DNA of 64,000 nucleotides, taken from JALOKP01 sp963800865 (GTDB lineage: Bacteria; Acidobacteriota; Polarisedimenticolia; J045). Numbering within the stretch: position 1 is the stretch's first letter; every line of letters begins with the position of its first letter. The translations under genes and the position numbers were made by a program. The DNA is taken from assembly GCA_963800865.1 (NCBI GenBank), contig CAWDCL010000005.1, positions 496,001 to 560,000 of the forward strand, read 5' to 3'. Below, piece by piece: positions 46,434 through 56,942 of the stretch. The notes beneath the pieces are model-generated. The model had not been told where the DNA came from, searched no databases, and was given only the letters and a program-made list of their open reading frames with translations.

Positions 46434-46598
46434 GTGTCCAACCTGTCCTTCGCCGTGACGCTCTGCGGTTTCTTCGCGCTGATGTGGGGGTTCCTGCCCG
46501 TGTCCGACCTGCTGTTCATCGCCGTGATCGTCGGGTTCTTCGCCCTGACGTGGGGGTTCCTGGTCGTCTGCGACCGCTCCCGGGAGTCGGTCAAGTGA
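46434..46598 (+). CDS. Small membrane protein with duplicated segment, first gene of kdp locus
   Basis: A 54-residue protein from a GTG with a strong ribosome site (GGGAGGAAGGAG). It consists of two near-identical membrane segments: GFFALMWGFLPVSD and GFFALTWGFLVVCD. The DNA of both halves is also alike, so it arose by internal duplication. A short basic tail follows. Its stop overlaps the kdpF start (GTGA), tying it to the potassium pump operon. It is not KdpF itself, which is the next gene. A regulatory or stabilising role for the Kdp complex is inferred from location only. Confidence 0.7.
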   Translation: MSNLSFAVTLCGFFALMWGFLPVSDLLFIAVIVGFFALTWGFLVVCDRSRESVK

Positions 46599-46678
46599 TC
46601 CTGATGCTGGGACTGCTGCTCGCGATCGTGCTCGCCGGCTACCTCGTCTACGCGCTGCTGGTGCCGGAGCGATTCTGA
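46595..46678 (+). CDS. kdpF: KdpF small subunit of the Kdp potassium ATPase
   Basis: A 27-residue single-helix peptide: a hydrophobic stretch (LMLGLLLAIVLAGYLVYALLV) and the short PERF tail typical of KdpF. It stabilises the KdpABC complex in the membrane. The GTG start overlaps the preceding small gene and its stop overlaps the kdpA ATG (ATGA), so the whole set is translationally chained. Too short to be found by length alone. Confidence 0.85.
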   Translation: MILMLGLLLAIVLAGYLVYALLVPERF

Positions 46679-48430
46679 TGACCGCCAACGGTGTGCTGCA
46701 GATCGCGCTCTACCTGGTCCTGCTCACGGCCGGCGGCTGGCTGCTCGGGCGCCCGATCGCGCGCGCTCTCGATGGGGAGCGGTCATGGCTCACGCGCGCT
46801 CTCGGACCGCTCGAGCGGCTCGTCTACCGGCTCGCGGGAGCCGACCCCGCGCGCGAGATGACGTGGAAGGAGTACGCGCTCTCCTTCCTGCTGCTCAACG
46901 CCGCCGGGCTGGTCGCGCTCTACGCGCTGCTGCGCGTGCAGGGGGTCCTGCCGCTCAATCCCGACCGGCTCCCGGGGACCTCGCCCCACCTCGCCTTCAA
47001 CACCGCGACGAGCTTCGCCACGAACACCAACTGGCAGTCCTACGGCGGCGAGACGACGATCAGCACCCTCAGCGCGATGCTGGGACTGACGGTCCAGAAC
47101 TTCGTCTCGGCGGCCGCGGGGATCGCGGTCCTGATGGCGCTGGTGCGCGGGATCGTGCGCCGCTCCGCGGCGAGCGATCGGCAACTTCTGGGCCGACCTG
47201 GTGCGCGGCACGCTCTACGTGCTGCTGCCGCTGTCGCTGCTGCTCGCCGTCGCGCTCGTCTCGCAGGGGGTGGTCCAGACCTTCGCGGGGAGCCGCGACG
47301 TCCCGCTGCTCCAGCCGGCGACCGACGCCCAGGGCCAACCCGTCTTCAGCCAGAGGCTCGCGCTGGGCCCCGTCGCCTCGCAGGTGGCGATCAAGCAGCT
47401 CGGCACCAACGGCGGCGGCTACTACAACGTCAACTCGGCCCACCCATTCGAGAACCCGACGCCGCTGTCGAATCTCCTCGAGATGCTGGCGATCCTGCTG
47501 ATCCCGGCGGCGCTCTGTTTCAGCTTCGGGCACTGGGTGAAGGACATGCGCCAGGGCTGGGCGCTCTACGCGGCGATGCTGGTGCTGCTCGGCCTCTTCC
47601 TGGCGCTCGCCGCCTGGTCCGAGGCGCAGCCGAACCCCGGGATGGCCGGCCTCGGCGTCGACCAGGCGGCCGCGGCCGGGAACCCCGGCGGCAACATGGA
47701 GGGGAAGGAGGTCCGCTTCGGCATCGCCGGCTCGGCGACCTGGGCCGCCGCGACGACCGCAGCCTCGAACGGCTCGGTCAACGCGATGCACGACTCCTTC
47801 AACCCGCTCGGCGGCCTGGCCGCGATGACGCTGATGGCGCTCGGCGAGGTCGCCTTCGGCGGGGTCGGGTCGGGGCTCTACGGGATGCTGCTGTTCGTGG
47901 TCGTGACCGTGTTCATCTCCGGGCTGATGGTCGGCCGGACACCCGAGTACCTGGGCAAGAAGATCGAGTCGTACGAGACGAAGATGGCGGCGCTCGGGAT
48001 CCTCGTCTCGCCGATCGCGGCGCTGGTCGGCACCGCGATTGCGGTCTCGACCGTGGCCGGCTCCGCCGGGACGGCGAACCCCGGTCCGCACGGTTTCAGC
48101 GAGATCCTCTACGCCTTCCTGTCCGCCGCCAACAACAACGGCAGCGCGTTCGCCGGCCTCTCCGCCAACGTCCCGTTCTACAACACGGCGCTCGGCCTGT
48201 GCATGCTGTTCGGCCGCTACTTCATCGTCGTTCCGGTGCTGGCGATCGCCGGGTCGCTCGCGGCCAAGAAGTTCGTGCCGCCGAGCGCCGGGACGCTGCC
48301 GACCCACACGCCCCTGTTCGTGACGCTGCTGCTCGGCGTCGTGCTGATCGTGGGAGCGCTCAACTTCGTCCCGGCGTTCGCCCTGGGACCGATCGTCGAA
48401 CAGCTTCAGTTCACTCTCCCGGGGCACTGA
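46678..48430 (+). CDS. kdpA: Potassium-transporting ATPase subunit KdpA, frameshifted
   Basis: The potassium-binding channel subunit. Recognisable selectivity and helix blocks: NPDRLPGTSPHLAFNTATSFATNTNWQSYGGE, KQLGTNGGGYYNVNSAHPFENPTPLSN, NNNGSAFAGLSANVPFYN and GRYFIVVPVLAIAGSL. One extra base at about 47174-47176 breaks the frame: RRSAAS is followed one base out of phase by IGNFWADLVRGTLYVLLPLS. The span is 3n+1. If the base is removed the protein is of normal length (about 583). It starts in an ATGA overlap with kdpF. Confidence 0.93.
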
Positions 48431-48432
48431 CG

Positions 48433-50507
48433 ATGCGAACGACCGGCAAGGCCCGTCCGCTGTTCGATCCGCCGCTGCTGCGGCGGGCCCTCCGGGACGC
48501 CGTCGTGCGGCTCAACCCTACCTACCAGCTCAGGAACCCGGTGATGTTCGTGACCGAGGTCGTCGCCGTGCTGACGCTGCTCCTGTTCGCGCTCGCCGTC
48601 GCGGGGCGCGGCGAAGCGCCCGCCGGCTTCATCCTCGCCGTGTCGCTCGGGCTCTGGCTCACGGTCTACTTCGCGAACATCGCGGAGGCGATGGCGGAAG
48701 GGCGGGGCAAGGCGCAGGCCGAGTCGCTGCGCGCGAGCCGGCAGGAGGTCGTCGCGAAGCTGCTCCCGGCCGGCGACCGGCGGGCGGCTCCGCAGCCCGT
48801 CCCGGGAACCTCACTGCGCGCGGGGCAACTCGTGCTGGTCGAGGCCGGGGACACGATTCCGGGCGACGGCGAGATCGTCGAGGGGATCGCGAGCGTCAAC
48901 GAGAGCGCGATCACCGGGGAGAGCGCGCCGGTCATCCGCGAGAGCGGGGGCGACCGCAGCTCGGTGACCGGCGGGACGAGGGTCCTCTCGGACTGGATCG
49001 TCGTCCGGATCACGGCCAATCCGGGCGAGTCGTTCCTCGACCGGATGATCGCGCTGGTCGAGGGGGCGCGGCGCCAGAAGACGCCGAACGAGATCGCGCT
49101 GCACATCCTGCTCGTCGCGCTCACGCTCGTCTTCCTGGTCGTCGTGACGACGCTCCAGCCGTTCTCGGCCTATGCCGCCGCCGTCGCCGGGCAGGGCGCC
49201 CCGGTGACCCTGACCGCGCTGGCGGCGCTGCTGGTCTGCCTGATCCCGACGACGATCGGCGGCCTGCTGTCCGCGATCGGGATCGCCGGGATGGACCGCA
49301 TGATCCAGGCCAACGTCATCGCCACCTCCGGCCGCGCGGTCGAGGCGGCGGGCGACGTCGACGTCCTGCTGCTCGACAAGACCGGGACGATCACGCTCGG
49401 CAACCGGCAGGCGGCGGCCTTCATTCCCGCCGACGGTGTGAGCCCGCACGAGCTCGCCGACGCCGCGCAGCTGGCGTCGCTGTCGGACGAGACGCCGGAG
49501 GGGCGCAGCATCGTCGTCCTGGCCAAGGAGAAGCACGGCCTGCGCGAACGCGAGGTCCACGCACTCGGCGCGCAGTTCGTCCCGTTCAGCGCGCAGTCCC
49601 GGATGAGCGGCGTCGATCTCGACGGGCGCAGCGTCCGCAAGGGGGCCGCCGACGCGATCGAGGCCTGGGTCCGGGAGCAGGGCGGGATCCTGCCGCCCGG
49701 CGTGCGGGGCACGGTGGAGGTGGTCGCCCAGCGCGGCGCCACGCCGCTGGTCGTCGCCGACGGCGCGCGCGTGCTCGGGGTGATCGAGCTGAAGGACATC
49801 GTCAAGGGCGGGATCAGGGAGCGGTTCGCCGAGCTGCGCCGGATGGGGATCCGCACCGTGATGATCACCGGCGACAACCCGCTGACCGCGGCCGCGATCG
49901 CCGCCGAGGCGGGCGTCGACGACTTCCTGGCCCAGGCGACGCCGGAAACCAAGCTGCGCCTGATCCGCGACCAGCAGGCCGGCGGGCGGCTGGTGGCGAT
50001 GACCGGCGACGGCACCAACGACGCCCCGGCGCTGGCGCAGGCCGACGTCGCGGTGGCGATGAACAGCGGCACGCAGGCGGCCAAGGAGGCCGGGAACCTG
50101 GTCGACCTCGACTCCAACCCGACGAAGCTGATCGAGATCGTCGAGATCGGCAAGCAGATCCTGATCACGCGCGGCTCGCTGACGACCTTCAGCATCGCCA
50201 ACGACGTGGCCAAGTACTTCGCGATCATCCCCGCGGTCTTCGCCGGCACCTGGCCGGCGCTCGGCGCGCTCGAACGTCATGCGCCTCGCCACCCCCGGGA
50301 GCGCGATCCTCTCCGCCGTGATCTTCAACGCGCTGATCATCATCGCGCTGGTCCCGCTGGCGCTGCGCGGCGTGCAGCTTCCGCCCGATGGCGGCCAGCG
50401 CCCTGCTGCGCCGCAACGTCCTGATCTACGGGCTGGGGGGACTGGTGGTCCCGTTCGTCGGGATCAAGGCGGTCGACCTCCTGCTCGAAGCACTGCACCT
50501 GGTCTGA
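48433..50507 (+). CDS. kdpB: Potassium-transporting P-type ATPase subunit KdpB, two frameshifts
   Basis: Catalytic subunit of the Kdp pump. ITGESAPV, LLLDKTGTITLGN (phosphorylated Asp) and MTGDGTNDAPAL are all present, as are the helices around LVCLIPTTIGGLLSAIGIAG. Near the C-terminus the frame breaks twice: at about 50271 (LGAL then NVMRLATPGSAIL) and at 50387 (LPP then MAASALLRRNVLIYG). Each adds one base, and the span is 3n+2. With both removed the end matches KdpB to the last helix and VGIKAVDLLLEALHLV. Without joining, the last transmembrane region would be lost. Confidence 0.93.
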
Positions 50508-50517
50508 GGAGCCCGCC

Positions 50518-51114
50518 GTGGTTCGCGAATTGAGAGTTGCCTGCCTGATGCTGCTGGTGCTGACCGTCGTCACCGGCGTGATCTACCCGCTCGTCGTGAC
50601 CGGCCTCGGGGCGCTCGTCTTCCCTCGCGCGGCGGGCGGCAGCCTGATCGAGCGGGACGGCCGGGCCGTCGGCTCGCGCCTGATCGGCCAGCCGTTCGAC
50701 GACCCGCGCACCTTCTGGGGCCGGCCCTCGGCCACGAGTCCGGTCGCCTGCAACGCGGCGTCCTCGTCCGGGTCGAACCTCGGACCGACGAACCCCGCGA
50801 AGTTCGAGGCGGTCAAGGCGCGGGTGGACGCCCTCCGCGCTGCGGACCCCGGCCAGACGGCGCCGGTCCCCATCGATCTCGTGACCGCCTCGGGCAGCGG
50901 CCTCGATCCCGACATCAGCCCTGCGGCGGCGGCATTCCAGGTCCCGCGGGTGGCGCGGGCCAGGGGGCTGGACGAGGCCGCGGTGCGGCGCCTGGTGGCG
51001 GCGGCGACCCGGGGGCGCGACCTGGGCCTGCTCGGCGAGCCGCGCGTCAACGTGCTGGCGCTCAACCTCGCCCTCGACGAGCGGGGTACGGCGAAGCCGG
51101 CGGCAGAGCACTGA
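50518..51114 (+). CDS. kdpC: Potassium-transporting ATPase subunit KdpC
   Basis: A 198-residue KdpC with one N-terminal helix (LMLLVLTVVTGVIYPLVVTGLGALVF) and the family features SLIERDGRAVGSRLIGQPF, FWGRPSAT, SSGSNLGPTNP, DLVTASGSGLDPDISPAAA and PRVNVLALNLALDE. It assists potassium loading or ATP affinity of the complex. The start GTG follows GAGGAG. No frame break. The gap to kdpD is 59 bp. Confidence 0.95.
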   Translation: MVRELRVACLMLLVLTVVTGVIYPLVVTGLGALVFPRAAGGSLIERDGRAVGSRLIGQPFDDPRTFWGRPSATSPVACNAASSSGSNLGPTNPAKFEAVKARVDALRAADPGQTAPVPIDLVTASGSGLDPDISPAAAAFQVPRVARARGLDEAAVRRLVAAATRGRDLGLLGEPRVNVLALNLALDERGTAKPAAEH

Positions 51115-51173
51115 CCGCCCCCGGCGCTCCCGCGGCGCCGGCGGCGTTAGCATGGAAGGGCCGCGACCGACCA

Positions 51174-53877
51174 ATGACGAACGACACCCAGCGCCCCGAT
51201 CCCGACGCGCTCCTCGAACGGGTGCGCGAGGAGGAGGGGCGCGGCGCGCGCGGCCGGCTGAAGATCTTCCTCGGCATGTCCGCGGGGGTCGGCAAGACCT
51301 ACGCGATGCTGCAGGGGGCGCAGGAGCGTCGCGCACTCGGTCTGCCGGTGCTGCTGGGCTGGGTCGAGACGCACGGCCGGGCCGAGACGGAAGCGCTGCT
51401 CGACGGCCTCGAGCGGCTCCCGCCGCGGCCGGTCGCGTATCGCGGCGTCACCCTGTCGGAGTTCGACCTCGACGGCGCGCTGGCGCAGCGCCCCGCGCTG
51501 ATCCTCGTCGACGAGCTGGCCCACACCAACGCCCCCGGGAGCCGGCACGCCAAGCGCTGGCAGGACGTCGCGGAGCTGCTGCAGGCCGGGATCGACGTCT
51601 GGACGACGCTCAACGTCCAGCACCTCGAGAGCCTGAGCGACGTCGTCACCCAGATCACCGGGGTCCCGGTCCGCGAGACGCTCCCCGACACGTTCGTGCA
51701 GCAGGCCGACGAGATCGAGCTGATCGACCTCCCGCCGGACGAGCTGCTGGAGCGGCTGCGCGAGGGCAAGGTCTACCTGCCGGAGACCGCCGGCCGCGCG
51801 CTCGAGGAGTTCTTCCGGAAGGGGAACCTGATCGCGCTGCGCGAGCTGGCCCTGCGGACGACCGCCGAGCGGGTCGACGCCCAGATGCAGGTCTGGCGCC
51901 GGGCGGAGGCGCACGAGACGACCTGGCCGGTGGCGGAGCGGCTGGTCGTCAGCATCAGCTCGAGCCCGTCGGCGATGCAGATCGTGCGCGCCGGGAGCCG
52001 CATGGCGGCGCGGCTGCGGGCGCAGTGGACCGTCGTCTGGGTCGACACGCCGCGGCAGCAGGCGCTCCCGGCGGCGGATCGCGAGTACGCGGCCCAGGCG
52101 CTGCGCCTGGCCGAGAGCCTCGGCGGCGAAGCGGTCCGGCTCGACGGGCACGACCCCGTCGAGGAGCTGCTGGCCTACGCGCGGCGGCGCAACGCGACGC
52201 GGATCGTCGTCGGCAAGCCGGGCCGTTTCTGGTGGCGCGACCGCCTGCTCGGCTCGTTCGTGGACGAGCTGGTGCGCAGCAGCGGCGAGATCGACGTGAG
52301 CGTCGTCGCCGGCGCGGCCGCCGGGGCCGAAGTCCCGTCGCCCCCGGCCGCCGCGCGCGGAACCCGGGCACCGCTCCCGTGGCAGCGCTACGGCGGCGCC
52401 GCGGCGGTCGTCGCGATCACGACGATCGTCGCCCACTTCGCGGTCCCCTACTTCGCGCTCTCCAACCTCGCCATGCTCTACCTGCTCGCCGTGGCGGCCG
52501 TGGCGGCGCGCTGGGGGCGCGGTCCGGCTACCCTCGCGTCGCTGCTCGGCGTGGGCGCCTTCGACTTCTTCCACGTGCCGCCCTTCCTCACGTTCGCGGT
52601 CTCGGACCCGGAGTTCGTCGTCACCTTCGTGGTGATGCTGGCGATCGGGCTGGGGATCGGGACGCTGACCGCACGGATCCGCGACCAGGCCCTGGCCGCG
52701 CGCCGCCGCGAGCAGGAAACGGCCGCGCTCTACGCGTTGAGCCGCGAGCTGGCGGTCACGCGCTCCGCCGCCGGCCTCGCCGCCGCGGCCGCCCGGCAGG
52801 TCGGCGACCTGTTCCAGCTGCCGGTGGCGGTCTTCCTGCCGGGGGAGGACGGACGGCTGGTCCCGGTCGAGGGGCGCGATCAGCCCTTCGCCCGCACCGC
52901 GGACGAGCACGCGGTCGCGTCCTGGACGTTCCAGCACAACCAGCGCGCCGGCTGGGGCACGGACACGCTGCCGGGCGCCGCCGCGATGCACTTTCCACTG
53001 GCTTCGTCGGGGGGGATCAGGGGCGTCCTGGCGCTCGCCGCTCCCCGCGATCGGCGGCTCCTGCCCCCGGACCGCGTGCACCTGCTCGAGGCGTTCGGCA
53101 GCCAGCTCGCGCTGGCGCTGGAGCGCGAGCAGCTCGAGGCCGAAGCCGAGCGCTCACGGCTGCGCGCCGAGGCCGAGCGGCTGCAGAGCGCGCTGCTCAG
53201 CTCCGTCTCGCACGACCTGCGCACCCCGCTGGCCTCGATCACGGGCGCGGCCAGCACGTTGCTCGAGCCGGACCCGGCGCTCGAGCCGGCAGCGCGCCGC
53301 GAATTGACCGAGATGATCTACGACGAGGCCGAGCGTCTCGCGCGGCTGGTCGGCAACCTGCTCGACATGACGCGCCTGACGACCGACACGCTGGCGCCGC
53401 GGCGCGAGTGGCAGTCGCTCGAGGAGATCGTCGGTGCGGCGATGCACCGTCTCGGCCGCCGGCTGGTCGGGCGCGAGCTGCTGCTCGACCTGCCGGCCGA
53501 CCTGCCGCTGATCGCGGTCGACGGCGTCCTGCTCGAGCAGGTGCTGATCAACCTGGTCGAGAACGCGGTGCGCTACACGCCCCCCGGGACGCCGATCGCG
53601 ATCGCCGCCCGCGCCGACGAGGCGTCGCTCTCGCTGAGCGTGGCCGACCGCGGCCCGGGGCTGGAGCCCGGCGAGGAGCGGGAGATCTTCGAGAAGTTCC
53701 GGCGCGGGTCGGCGGGGCGCGAAACGCGCGGGGCCGGGCTGGGGCTGGCGATCTGCCGCGGGATCGTCGAGGCCCACGGCGGGACCGATCACGGCCGAGA
53801 ATCGTCCCGGCGGCGGGGCCCTGTTCCGGATCCGGCTGCCCCTCGAGGCCCCGCCCGCGGGTACCATGACTCCATGA
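51174..53877 (+). CDS. kdpD: Osmosensitive potassium channel sensor histidine kinase KdpD, frameshifted at C-terminus
   Basis: Full KdpD layout: P-loop GMSAGVGKTYAML, the KdpD domain with LVDELAHTNAPGSRHAKRW and TTLNVQHLESL, a USP-like domain (RMAARLRAQWTVVWVDTP), four membrane helices (about 400-510), a GAF-like stretch, HisKA with SSVSHDLRTPLASITG (His phosphorylation site), and HATPase with LVENAVRYTPPG and GAGLGLAICRGIVEAHGG. One extra base at about 53787 breaks the frame: GGT continues out of phase as ITAENRPGGGALFRIRLPL. Joined, it ends at 53877, overlapping the kdpE ATG by four bases (ATGA). Confidence 0.93.
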
Positions 53878-54573
53878 GCGAGCTCCCGCCCGTCGTCCTC
53901 CTGATCGAGGACGACCCGCAGATCCGGCGCTTCCTGCGCGCGTCGCTCGGCGCGCACGGGTACGAACTCGTCGAGGCCGGGACCGCGCGCGAGGGGCTGG
54001 CGCAGGCGGCGGCGCGATCGGTCGACGTCGTGCTGCTCGATCTCGGCCTGCCCGACGCCGACGGGCTCGAGGTGACGCGGCGGCTGCGCGAGTGGTCGCT
54101 GGTCCCGATCCTCGTGATCTCGGCGCGCGGGCAGGAGGCCGACAAGGTCGCCGCGCTCGACGCCGGCGCGGACGACTACCTCACCAAGCCGTTCTCGCTC
54201 GCCGGAGCTGCTGGCGCGCCTGCGCGTCGCGCGGCGCCGCGCCGCCCAGGCCGCGCCGGGGCAGGAGGAGCCGGTCTACGTCATCGGCGAGCTGCGCGTC
54301 GACGTGGCCCGCCACCAGGTCGTCGCGGGCGGGCGCGAGATCCACCTGACGCCGACGGAGTTCAAGCTGCTGGCGCTGCTGGCGCGCAACGCCGGCCGCG
54401 TGCTCACCCACCGGCAGCTGCTGAAGGAGGTCTGGGGCCAGGCCTACCTGGACAACACGCACCACCTGCGGGTCCAGATGCACGGGCTGCGGCACAAGCT
54501 GGAGCCGGAGCCGGCGCGGCCGCGCTACCTGCTCACCGAGCCGGGGGTGGGGTACCGGCTGCAGGCGGAGTGA
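53874..54573 (+). CDS. kdpE: Response regulator KdpE, frameshifted
   Basis: OmpR-family regulator that activates kdp. The receiver domain has VLLIEDDPQIRRFLR (acidic pair), VVLLDLGLPDADGLE (phosphorylated Asp), ISARG and DYLTKPF (Lys). The C-terminal winged helix has HLTPTEFKLLALLARNAGRVLTHRQLLKEVWG and HLRVQMHGLRHKLE. One extra base at about 54200 breaks the frame after TKPFSL; out of phase it continues PELLARLRVARRRAA. The start overlaps kdpD. It is the expected ligand of the phased repeats upstream of the locus. Confidence 0.92.
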
Positions 54574-54606
54574 GCGGCGCCGGTCGCGCGACGCTTCCGC
54601 GCGCGG

Positions 54607-55531
54607 CTACCGCTGCGGCGGCGCCTCCGGCGCGAGCCCCGGCAGGCCGCCCTCCCCTCCCTCCGACGTTGCCTCGCGCAGCTTCTGGATCACCTCGTCG
54701 TAGTACGGGCGGTCCTTGAGGCTGGCGTACTCGCCCGGGAAGCAGGCGATCGCGAGATCCGCCCCGGCCGGGGAGAAGTTCGACAGCGTCACGGCGCAGC
54801 GCAGGCCGTTGGCCAGGCGCGTGTTGTCGATCATCGGGAAGTCGAAGTAGCTGACGTCGAAGGTCGCGCGGGTGTCGGCGAGGTCGGGCCGGTCCGGCGG
54901 CGCGGGGACTTCGAGGCGAACGCGCAGCTGCTGCTGCTCGAGGTCGGCCGACAGGACCCGCAGGTTCACGAGGCAGGTCATGTCGCGGAGGACGACCCGC
55001 TCCCCCTCGAGCTCGATGCCGCCCGCGGGCCGCCCTCAGCTCGTCGAGGTCGACCGAGCGGCGGAAGCTCCGGCCGTGCCCCTCGAGGGCGAACAGCTGC
55101 TTGGCCGTGATCTCCCGGGCGACGCTCTGGATCCGCTGCTGCAGCTCGACGCGGTCCTCGTCCTTCGACTTCCGGATCTTGCGCTGGAGGTCGAAGAAGA
55201 GCGGGCGCAGGTCGAGCGAGTCGTGGAAGTTGTAGGCCAGCAGCTCGAGGTTCAGCACCTTGGCGTCGAGGTCGCCGCCGGTCGGGCGCAGGTACTGCGC
55301 GATGATCGAGACCAGCATGTCCTTGCGCAGGCTCGACTCGGCCTCCTCGCGCCGGCTCATCAGCTCGGAGTAGAGGCGCGCGTTGGTGTCCAGCGACTGG
55401 CGCCGTTCGAGGATCTGCGAGCCCTTCACGCCGACGAAGGCGACGGCGGTCGCGGTCAGCAGCCCGCCGACCGGGTGCAGCAGGACCGCGATCTTGTCCC
55501 AGAAGTCCTTCTTCCCGGCTGGCTCCGTCAT
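54607..55531 (-). CDS. Membrane-anchored hypothetical protein, frameshifted
   Basis: About 307 residues after joining. One helix near the N-terminus (LHPVGGLLTATAVAFVGV) is followed by a helical region with SRREEAESSLRKDMLVSIIAQYL and LQRKIRKSKDEDRVELQQRIQSVAREITAKQL, then a beta-rich part (LVNLRVLSADLEQQQLRVRLEV, FDVSYFDFPMIDNTRLANGLRCAVTLSNF). The frame changes by one extra base near 55021-55030, restoring GGIELEGERVVLRDMTCL. I recognise no family. The stop of kdpE and the stop of this gene face each other 33 bp apart. The next gene in the same direction (upstream) is a small exported protein. Confidence 0.65.
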
Positions 55532-55552
55532 GCGGTCACCCTCCCGGAGCGA

Positions 55553-55886
55553 TTACTTGCGGCGGGCGGTGAGCTTGCCGTCCTTCACCTCGAGCACGAG
55601 GTCGACCTGGGACGCGTCGTCGTACGAGACGATCGCGACGTCGGCCGACTGGCCCTTGAAGGTCACGGTCAGCGTGCACTTGCCCGTCTCTTCCAGGACG
55701 ATGTGGTAGCGTGCCGGTCTTGTCGGTGGCGACGGCAGGGTAGGACTTCGACGCGCACTTCGCCGCGACCGTCGTGCCTTCCCCGACGGGGCTTCCGTCG
55801 GCGACGATCTTGCCGTAGACCTCGCCGGCGGCGGCCAGCGTGGTGGCGACGAGCGCGACCGTCAGCAGGGCGATGAGCTTCTTCAT
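55553..55886 (-). CDS. Small exported protein with transthyretin-like strand pattern, frameshifted
   Basis: About 110 residues after joining. Signal peptide (KKLIALLTVALVATTLAAAG), then EVYGKIVADGSPVGEGTTVAAKC and, after one extra base at 55709, YHIVLEETGKCTLTVTFKGQSADVAIVSYDDASQVDLVLEV, ending LTARRK. The strand pattern (GKI..DGSPVGEGT, TDKTGTYHIVL) resembles carboxypeptidase-regulatory or transthyretin-like domains, which are common carbohydrate or cargo-binding folds. The two cysteines may pair. Lies 21 bp before the previous gene in the same direction. Confidence 0.65.
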
Positions 55887-56022
55887 GGCGCTTCCTTTCA
55901 CCTCACACGGGCGGTGCGAGGCTATCGCAGATCGAACCGGACGGCCACGCGCCGGGGCGCCGTCTCGCCCGGAGGAGTAAGGGGGTTGCCTCCGGCCCCG
56001 CAGGGGAGGAGCATCCGGTCTG

Positions 56023-56922
56023 ATGCCCGCAAAGGCGGCGGCCCGGCTGATGATCCTGCTCGTGGCGATGACCGGCTGCGCCGGTCCGGAGGCGCTCTTC
56101 CCGGCGGACGTCGACGGCTGGAAGCCGGCGGCGCCGGAAGAGTCGTACGCGGCCGAGACGCTCCACCAGTACATCGACGGCGCAGCGGAGGTCTACCTCG
56201 CACTCGGAGTGACGGGGGCTCGGGCGATGAAGTACGCGCGCCCGGATCGTCCCGAGATCATCGCCGACGTCTTCGAGATGGGGACGAGTGCCGGGGCCTA
56301 CGGCGCGTTCCACCACGACGTGCGCAACGGGGCGAGCGTCGGGATCGGCGCCGAGTCGGACCAGGACGGCGGTGCGCTGGCGTTCTGGAAGGGGCGGGCC
56401 TTCGTCTCGGTGATCGCGGTCGGCGACGGGCCGGGCGTGCCGGAGGCGGTGGCCGCGCTCGGCCGGCGGATCGCCGCCGCGCTGCCCGCCGGCGGCGGGC
56501 CCCCGGCGATCGCGGCGCGGCTGCCGGAGGCGGGACTCGACCGCTCGCGCGTCCACTACGTCACCAGCCACGCGCTCCTGAACCGGCACTTCTTCGTCGC
56601 CGACGGCGACCTGTTCGGCTTCGGTCCGGGGGTCGAGGGGATCGTGCGGGCGGCGTACCGCGCGGGCGGCGCAGCCCAGCCGTACCGGCTGCTGCTGGTC
56701 TCCTACCCGGGCCCCGCGGGCGGGGAGGCGGCGGGCGCCGCGCTGGCGCGCTTCCGCGCCGGCTTCCTGGCGGAGGCCTCGCCGGACGGGACCTTGCGAT
56801 TGGAGAACGGCCGCTGGACGGCGGCGCGGACGATCGGTCCGCTGCTCGCCGTCGTGCTCGATGCGCCGACGCGCGAGACGGCGCTCGACGCGCTGGATGC
56901 AGTGCAGGCACGCGCCCGCTGA
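56023..56922 (+). CDS. DUF6599-like lipoprotein
   Basis: A 299-residue protein with a lipoprotein signal ending at Cys (LLVAMTGC). Mature sequence: LFPADVDGWKPAAPEESYAAETLHQYIDGAAEVYLALG, then YARPDRPEIIADVFEMGTSAGAYGAFHHDV and ALAFWKGRAFVSVIAV. This pattern matches the uncharacterised DUF6599 family (the YIDG block is its hallmark). It is co-directional with the TAT-exported DUF362-type gene 20 bp downstream and probably co-transcribed. Role unknown; in some genomes these two neighbour each other with iron-sulfur exporters, but that is not shown here. Confidence 0.7.
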   Translation: MPAKAAARLMILLVAMTGCAGPEALFPADVDGWKPAAPEESYAAETLHQYIDGAAEVYLALGVTGARAMKYARPDRPEIIADVFEMGTSAGAYGAFHHDVRNGASVGIGAESDQDGGALAFWKGRAFVSVIAVGDGPGVPEAVAALGRRIAAALPAGGGPPAIAARLPEAGLDRSRVHYVTSHALLNRHFFVADGDLFGFGPGVEGIVRAAYRAGGAAQPYRLLLVSYPGPAGGEAAGAALARFRAGFLAEASPDGTLRLENGRWTAARTIGPLLAVVLDAPTRETALDALDAVQARAR

Positions 56923-56942
56923 AGGGGCGCACGGGAGGCTTC

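Noticed and set aside
46434..46598. The duplicated small gene as a second kdpF
   Set aside because: KdpF with its PERF tail is the following gene; this protein has two membrane segments and no KdpF ending.
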